Source: Microvirga guangxiensis (GTDB lineage: Bacteria > Pseudomonadota > Alphaproteobacteria > Rhizobiales > Beijerinckiaceae). Taken from it: a DNA stretch of 64,000 bases. Of the stretch, positions 58,842 through 64,000 are shown one piece after another. Location: assembly GCF_900102135.1 (NCBI RefSeq), contig NZ_FMVJ01000005.1, forward strand, positions 274,736 to 338,735, in the 5' to 3' direction. Below the pieces are notes generated by a model that saw only the letters and a list, made by a program, of their open reading frames with translations, made no database searches and was not told where the DNA came from. Each line of letters starts with the position of its first letter. Within the stretch, counting starts at the first letter, position 1. The translations under genes and the position numbers were made by a program.

Positions 58842-60005
58842 TTAGCGCGCGGCCTTCTTCCAGACGGGTGATGCAGTCCCGCGCATCCAATCAAGAAAAC
58901 CGAAAGCGACGCCGACATTCATGCGGATGAGAAAATAGCAAATACGACTCAGACGTTGGAGGACGCCCTGACGATTCTGCTGGTACATCCCAAAAAGCGC
59001 GGAGCCAAAGAGCAGACCATGGGCGGTCACAAGCAGGATGTACTCCGCTCTTTCAGGGTGAGATAGACTTAGAACGACGCTCGCTAATGTCGAGCTTAAG
59101 AGCGCAAAAGGCATCATAAGCCGCAGGAGCTTATGGGAGAAGAAGGCCGCCATCACGAACGGCCTGTGAAGCGGCAGAAGACTCATGTACCTGAGCTGTA
59201 GCCATCTTCCGGCAGCAATTCGCCTGCGCCGCACATACTCGTCACCCTCACTGATCGATGCCAGCTCCTCAGCGACTGCCGTAGGGGCGAACCGGACATC
59301 GAGACCCTGAGCGAGAACGGCCAATGCGAGATAGGCATCATCGTTGATGATGGAGGCCGGAAACGGACGGAAGACATCTTTCCGCACTGCGACGATCTCT
59401 CCGACAGCGGCAACAGTTGTTCCAAGGCGTGACTCCGCCTGCCTGATGGCATTCTCATATTTCCAGTAAAAGCCTTCTGACCTGCCGAAGCCCGTATCGC
59501 CCTGGTTGCGAGCGCGGACAATCTTTACGCCGCTAACGGCGCCGACATTTCGGTCGGAAAATCCCTCGACGAGAGCCCGTATCGCCTGAGGTTCGTACAT
59601 AGCATTGGCGTCGGAAAATACGATGATGTCTCCCGTTGCCTGAGCCGCAGCCCGGTTCAAAGCTGCAGCCTTGCCTCTGCGTTGGGGCTCGAACATCGCT
59701 TTGACACCACGATCTGCATATGAGGCAGCGATATCCAAGGTTCTGTCCGACGATCCATCCGCAGCAACGAGGATCTCCAAGTTAGGGTAATCGAGCTCGA
59801 AACTGTTGCTCAACTTCTCGCGAATGACCTTTTCCTCGTTAAAGGCCGCGATCACGAGCGAGACGCGAGGGAAATAGCTGCTGGGTGTGTTTCGGGATTT
59901 GCGCAACCGTGCAGCGATGAAAACGATCAGTGGATACACTGCATAATGGTAAAGCATCAGACAGATGCTTCCGAAAGCCACCGCCTCCATCACGTTTACT
60001 GCCAT
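58842..60005 (-). CDS. Membrane glycosyltransferase, family 2
   Basis: 387 residues. N-terminal helix, GT2 domain with VSLVIAAFNEEKVIREKL, LVAADGSSDRTLDIA, FSDANAMYEP (DxD-like metal site) and a later RRRRIAAGRWLQLRY region that corresponds to the Q/RxxRW acceptor motif; two to four C-terminal helices. Processive beta-glycan synthases and EPS glycosyltransferases share this form. Divergent from the sugar-transferase operon and likely part of the same exopolysaccharide cluster. Confidence 0.9.
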   Translation of the reverse strand: MAVNVMEAVAFGSICLMLYHYAVYPLIVFIAARLRKSRNTPSSYFPRVSLVIAAFNEEKVIREKLSNSFELDYPNLEILVAADGSSDRTLDIAASYADRGVKAMFEPQRRGKAAALNRAAAQATGDIIVFSDANAMYEPQAIRALVEGFSDRNVGAVSGVKIVRARNQGDTGFGRSEGFYWKYENAIRQAESRLGTTVAAVGEIVAVRKDVFRPFPASIINDDAYLALAVLAQGLDVRFAPTAVAEELASISEGDEYVRRRRIAAGRWLQLRYMSLLPLHRPFVMAAFFSHKLLRLMMPFALLSSTLASVVLSLSHPERAEYILLVTAHGLLFGSALFGMYQQNRQGVLQRLSRICYFLIRMNVGVAFGFLDWMRGTASPVWKKAAR

Positions 60006-60324
60006 GCTCCATCTTCCTTCCGCATCCGGTTGGCGGCCGCACCCATAGAACTAGCCGCGATTGAGATAGTGATGAACTAAGGTCGGAGTATTGCTGACAG
60101 AAAGAGGTGGTAAGTGCTGTGACTACAAAGAGGTAACAACTATTCGCGTGGTTTAGTGCGATGTTGTTTTTGACACCCCGACACTGCGATCTCTAAAATT
60201 ATAATCCTAAGCCGGTGGTTGAGTTTCGCGGTTATCCGGCCCGGGGGCAGCAAGCTGAAAATCGAGTGCAAGAGTAAAGAAGCGGCAAGATCTGCTGGAT
60301 CACCTATGTGGATGAGGCTCGGGG
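60006..60324. other. Divergent promoter region of the exopolysaccharide genes
   Basis: 319 bases without a gene, noticeably AT-richer. It contains a TATAAT at 60200-60205 and an upstream TTGACA, 24 bases apart, which is too far for a normal promoter pair; other boxes could not be fixed. Confidence 0.45.
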
Positions 60325-60999
60325 ATGTCCGATCTAGACCTTTATACGAACGCCGACGCTTACGATCATAACGTCTCTCGTTCAGGCCTTTCAAGATCAG
60401 TGCAGCGCTATGCTCGGCACTCGTTAGACTTTCTGTTGGCTCTTCTGATGCTGATCGCAATTGCGCCGATCCTGATTGCAGCCATTGCCGCAGTTAAGCT
60501 TCATGATCGCCGCTCCCCGGTTTTCTTCAAACAGACGCGCTACGGTCTTAATGGAAGGCCGTTCACAATCATCAAATTGCGAACGATGGTTCCTAACGCC
60601 GAGCAGATGAAGTCTTCTCTTGCAGACCTCAGTGAGGATAAAGGACCAGGGTTCAAAATCCAGAAAGATCCCAGGATTACGCCGGTCGGATCGGTGCTGC
60701 GCAAATACTACATCGATGAGATACCGCAGCTATACAATGTCCTTCGCGGTGAGATGGCACTCGTCGGCCCAAGGGCGAATTCATACAATCCGTCGACCTA
60801 TGCTCCGTGGCAGAGGCGCCGGCTTTTGGTAAAGCCTGGCATCACTGGGACTTGGCAGATAGCGCGCGATAAGCCCACTGATTTCGACAAGCGGTGCCAG
60901 ATGGATATCGAGTATGTCCAACAGCAATCTTTGCGGAAGGATATCGCGATACTGGTTGCAACGGTCGTCATGCTCGTAATCCGTCCATCGGGATACTGA
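60325..60999 (+). CDS. Undecaprenyl-phosphate sugar phosphotransferase (ExoY/PssA type)
   Basis: 224 residues. One membrane segment (about 36-60; LLALLMLIAIAPILIAAIAAV) and the bacterial sugar transferase domain: RRSPVFFKQTRYGLNGRPFTIIKLRTM in parts, IDEIPQLYNVLRGEMALVGPRAN, LLVKPGITGTWQIARD. Starts exopolysaccharide repeat units by moving hexose-1-phosphate to undecaprenyl phosphate. Four bases before the flippase gene, so the two are coupled. Confidence 0.94.
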   Translation: MSDLDLYTNADAYDHNVSRSGLSRSVQRYARHSLDFLLALLMLIAIAPILIAAIAAVKLHDRRSPVFFKQTRYGLNGRPFTIIKLRTMVPNAEQMKSSLADLSEDKGPGFKIQKDPRITPVGSVLRKYYIDEIPQLYNVLRGEMALVGPRANSYNPSTYAPWQRRRLLVKPGITGTWQIARDKPTDFDKRCQMDIEYVQQQSLRKDIAILVATVVMLVIRPSGY

Positions 61000-61002
61000 G
61001 AC

Positions 61003-62493
61003 GTGCAGGGGCAATTTGAAGGGGCATCTGCACGACAAGGAATGCCTGATCTGACCACGCCAGCCATCAATGCGAGGCTGATGCTGTCAGGAGCTTCATT
61101 CACCCTGTTCTCATATGTGGTGATGCGCCTTCTGAACCTAACGATTACGGTTCTTTTGGCGCGCACTGTGTCTCCCGAGGGGGTAGGCGTCCTGGCTGGG
61201 GCATTGCTTGCGATCGAACTCGTCGACGCCGTACGAGATTTCGGGATGCGAGATGCCGTGATCTACCACCGCGGCAGCAACACGCTCTACACGACTGCCT
61301 TCGTCATGGTTATGGGAGTATCAGTTCTGCAATGTGCAGGACTCTTGGTATTTTGCTGGCTCCAGTGGGGGGTGACGTCCGAAATCGCTGCCATTCTTCC
61401 CTATCTGAGTTTGCTGTTTCCTCTGAGCGCGCTCGGTACTGTCCAGGAAGCTCTTCTGCAAAAGAGACTGAAGCTTTTTCAGCGCGGTTTCTCCGATATT
61501 ATCAATGGAGTGTCCAAGCTGCTTGTAACTGGGCTTCTCCTGGCGGCAGGTTATGGGATTTGGAGTCTTGTAATCGGGCTTCTGTTCGCAGCATGCGCTC
61601 GGACTGTATACCTCTCCTGTGTGGCTCGCTGGCAACTGAGCCGCCCCGACATCAAGGAAGCAGGCCGATTGGTGAGGTATGGTCAGCACATCGCCTTAAT
61701 GGATGTTCTGGTCCCGATCCGAAACAGAATTGACCAGATCGCGATACTGTCTTTCCTGGGAGCTGGAGCTTTAGGTCCTTACTATATTGCCGCTCGCATT
61801 CCCGAGATTGCGGTGACTGGGATCAACACAGTCCTAACGCGCCTCCTATTCCCTTCATTCGTGCTTGTTGCCAATGACATAGAGCGTCTGAGATCCGCAT
61901 ACCTGATTGGTTTGCGATATTCCAGTTCAGCAATGCTTCCGGCATCTGTGGGCATTGCGTTGACGGCTGATCTTTCAATCCTGACATTGTTCGGAGAAGA
62001 GTGGCTGAGTTCAGTTAGTGTCTTACAGATTCTGGCGCTTAGCGGAATACCGCTCACGATTGGATGGGCTGTAGGAGACGTGCTCAAAGCCAATGGGCGC
62101 CCACATATACTGACGATTATCACTGGCTTAGAGACTGTCGCCGCAATCGTTCTTGTTCTGGGAGCTGTCGGCTTAAGTGGCGGAGTGGAAGCAGTCGCTC
62201 TCGCGATGTTTGTTTCAGAATGCGTAGGGACACTCGCAAGAACCATTGTGGTTCAGCGTGATCTCTCCGTGAAATTATCACGGCTTGCAGGGAGCATACT
62301 GCCATCGCTCCTTGCGTGCGCAGGAATGAGCGCAACCGTCTTGCTGTTCCGTGAGGTCTCCCATCTGAGCCCCATACTTGAGTTCGCAGGATGTGCCCTC
62401 ATAGGTTGCGTGACGTATTGCGTTCTTCTTCTTGCTGTCGACCGCTCTTTTCGAAGTGATCTTGAACTGATCCGAAAGGGGGTACTCCGATGA
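61003..62493 (+). CDS. Polysaccharide flippase (Wzx/PST type)
   Basis: 496 residues from GTG 61003; ATG 61042 would remove 13 residues, and neither has a clear ribosome binding site. About 12-14 membrane helices, ARTVSPEGVGVLAGALLAIELVDAVRDFGMRDAVIYHR, and a C-terminal second half typical of MOP-superfamily exporters such as WzxC. Moves lipid-linked repeat units across the inner membrane. Confidence 0.9.
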   Translation: MQGQFEGASARQGMPDLTTPAINARLMLSGASFTLFSYVVMRLLNLTITVLLARTVSPEGVGVLAGALLAIELVDAVRDFGMRDAVIYHRGSNTLYTTAFVMVMGVSVLQCAGLLVFCWLQWGVTSEIAAILPYLSLLFPLSALGTVQEALLQKRLKLFQRGFSDIINGVSKLLVTGLLLAAGYGIWSLVIGLLFAACARTVYLSCVARWQLSRPDIKEAGRLVRYGQHIALMDVLVPIRNRIDQIAILSFLGAGALGPYYIAARIPEIAVTGINTVLTRLLFPSFVLVANDIERLRSAYLIGLRYSSSAMLPASVGIALTADLSILTLFGEEWLSSVSVLQILALSGIPLTIGWAVGDVLKANGRPHILTIITGLETVAAIVLVLGAVGLSGGVEAVALAMFVSECVGTLARTIVVQRDLSVKLSRLAGSILPSLLACAGMSATVLLFREVSHLSPILEFAGCALIGCVTYCVLLLAVDRSFRSDLELIRKGVLR

Positions 62494-62537
62494 GGGAGTT
62501 ACAAAAAAACTTTCTTAAAGATAGATTAACAGAGTCT

Positions 62538-64000
62538 CTATGCGCGCACTCTCACTGCCGCAAAAGATACAGCGCAGGATGAGCAATATGGGGCAAGCTA
62601 ATTCTCAAGTATACGACGTAGGTGCCGCGCCATCGGCTGTCGCCCTGATGGTCGTATTGATCGGTGGCATGGCTATCTTCGCTCTGTTTCTGAGCGGGCT
62701 TCCTGCTTATATGCTGTTGCTGCCGTTCGCCTTGTGCCTAGCAGTTGCCATAGTGCGCAGCACCGGATTCGCAGTCATAGCATTCACCGTGATCATTTAC
62801 ATGAATGCCTCCGCCGTACTCGCCAACAGTCACGGCATTCGGATCCTGGGTGATCTTCTCGCCGTACTGATGATCGTGGCCGCGAGCTATCATTATCTAT
62901 CAGGTAAGAGGATAGATCAGGTCATAGTCCCTCTGCTTGCATGTTCCGTCTATCTGGCTTCGTTAGCCGCAACAGCCCTTTATGCGCGCGATCCAGGTGC
63001 GGTTCTCATTAAAGCCTTAGGGAGCGCAAAGATCTGTGCCGTGACGGTCCTATTGATCGCGCTTATTCATTCGATGAAGCAGTTTCATAAGATGTGCGTT
63101 GCGATCGTCGTTGCAGCGATGCTCATGTCGACGCTGACTATCGTTCAATATCTTTACACAGGCTACTCTCATGATTTCGCGGGCTTCGCCATAGCTTCCG
63201 TTCAGCATGTATCTGGAAAAATGGACGGATGGCGTCCGTCAGGCCCGCTAACCGATCCTAACTTTTATGCTCAGATACTGGTTATCGCACTGCCGTTGGC
63301 TCTGCAAATCATGATCTCTGGTGCAACTAGGTCTTATGCAATATTCGGCATGGTAGCGAGTGTCATTATCATGACAGCGCTGCTGCTGACCTTCTCCCGT
63401 GGAGGTTTGCTTGGAGCTGCTGCTAGTCTCCTTGTTCTCCTGTTCATCAATCGGCATCGCATCACCAGAAAGCATATGATGATCGCGGTTCTGGCAGGAG
63501 GCGTAGGCCTTATAGCGATGCCTTCGCATTATCTTGATAGATTCAACGCGGGATTGAGCAGCCTGAAGCAGGTTTCTACAGGAGGGATCGGCAAGGATGC
63601 TGCGATCTCCGGTCGCGCGAGCGAACTGCTAGCGGCTGTCTATGTAGTGGAAAAGTATCCGCTCTTAGGTGTCGGATATGGTGAGTTCAAGAGCTACTAC
63701 CAAGAGGTATCGATCGCTCGCGGTCTGATGGCGAGAGGTTCTGATCGAGAAACCCACAGCCTCTATCTTGAGGTTCTTTCGGAGCGTGGAATCGTTGGAT
63801 TCCTGTTCTTTTCGACACTCATGATTCTCACAGTCGCATCGGTTCTGAAGACGTTGTCATACCTGCAGAGGCAGCGGCGCGTTGCTGCTGCAAACGCAGT
63901 CGGCGCTTGGGGAGCCGCCATTGCCGGCTATCTGGCGACATCGATGTTCTTGCATGAGGGTTATGCTCAATATCCATGGCTTCTCATATTGACTGCTTTG
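62538..64000 (+). CDS. O-antigen ligase/Wzy-like polymerase, 3' end missing
   Basis: The frame is open from ATG 62538 through the right edge (at least 487 codons). ATG 62586, with AGGAT about 9 bases upstream, may be the true start. Hydrophobic throughout; the Wzy_C/RfaL region shows MDGWRPSGPLTDPNFYAQ, LLTFSRGGLLGAA and VEKYPLLGVGYGEFKSYY followed by the ETHSLYLEVLSERG segment. Polymerises or ligates the repeat units exported by the upstream flippase. Starts 45 bases after the flippase stop. Confidence 0.88.

Noticed and set aside
60160..60205. TTGACA and TATAAT boxes before the sugar-transferase gene
   Set aside because: They are 24 bases apart, too far for a single sigma-70 promoter; not claimed as a pair.

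Overview
The window comes from a GC-rich alphaproteobacterial chromosome, most likely order Hyphomicrobiales (Rhizobiales). The clues are several DUF1236-type secreted proteins, ECF promoters resembling the alphaproteobacterial GGAAC-N17-CGTT class, a Pha/Mrp antiporter operon with fused A and B subunits, and many uptake systems with small catabolic operons. A Methylobacteriaceae/Microvirga-like host fits but cannot be proven from the sequence. No transposase, integrase, prophage gene or CRISPR array was seen.

Layout. 1-3227: 3' part of leuA, an inverted pair of palindromic intergenic repeats, an Lrp/AsnC regulator divergent from phenylalanine hydroxylase (phhA), and tRNA-Lys(CUU). 3582-10549: an envelope/stress module made of a subtilisin-like protease with a long Gly/Asn-rich segment, an anti-sigma factor and ECF sigma factor, two small proteins, and three DUF1236-like secreted proteins. 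10736-17038: a small XRE regulator and the phaAB-C-D-E-F-G antiporter operon. 17388-30752: a DUF3124 protein, then a catabolic locus around an IclR regulator (PfkB kinase, HpcH/HpaI aldolase, LacD/YihT-type aldolase, SDR, DapA-family lyase, a polar amino-acid-type ABC transporter and a TctCBA transporter). 30850-44912: an acyl-CoA degradation locus (acyl-CoA dehydrogenase, enoyl-CoA hydratase/isomerase, Liv-type ABC transporter, acyl-CoA ligase, thiolase, TetR regulator, transglutaminase-like protein, FadN-like bifunctional enzyme). 45249-46759: small housekeeping or unknown genes. 46890-55927: an apparent Amadori-compound (fructosyl-amino acid) locus with FrlD-like kinase, FrlB-like deglycase, GntR regulator, ABC transporter and two FAD oxidoreductases. 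56060-58801: patatin, DUF763 protein, VanZ-like protein. 58842-64000: exopolysaccharide genes (GT2, ExoY-type sugar transferase, flippase, O-antigen ligase-like polymerase running off the end).

The most rewarding signals are regulatory. Five local regulators each have a repeated or symmetric candidate operator nearby: three GGAAT-N17-CGTT promoters for the ECF sigma; a 29-base element shared by the XRE gene and the pha operon; TTCCG-N5-CGGAA sites tying the kinase/aldolase operon, the ABC operon and the Tct operon to IclR; CTACT-N4-AGTAAG sites inside two promoters of the acyl-CoA locus; and TYGTCTGACAR sites at the Amadori locus. All were found by eye and remain unproven.
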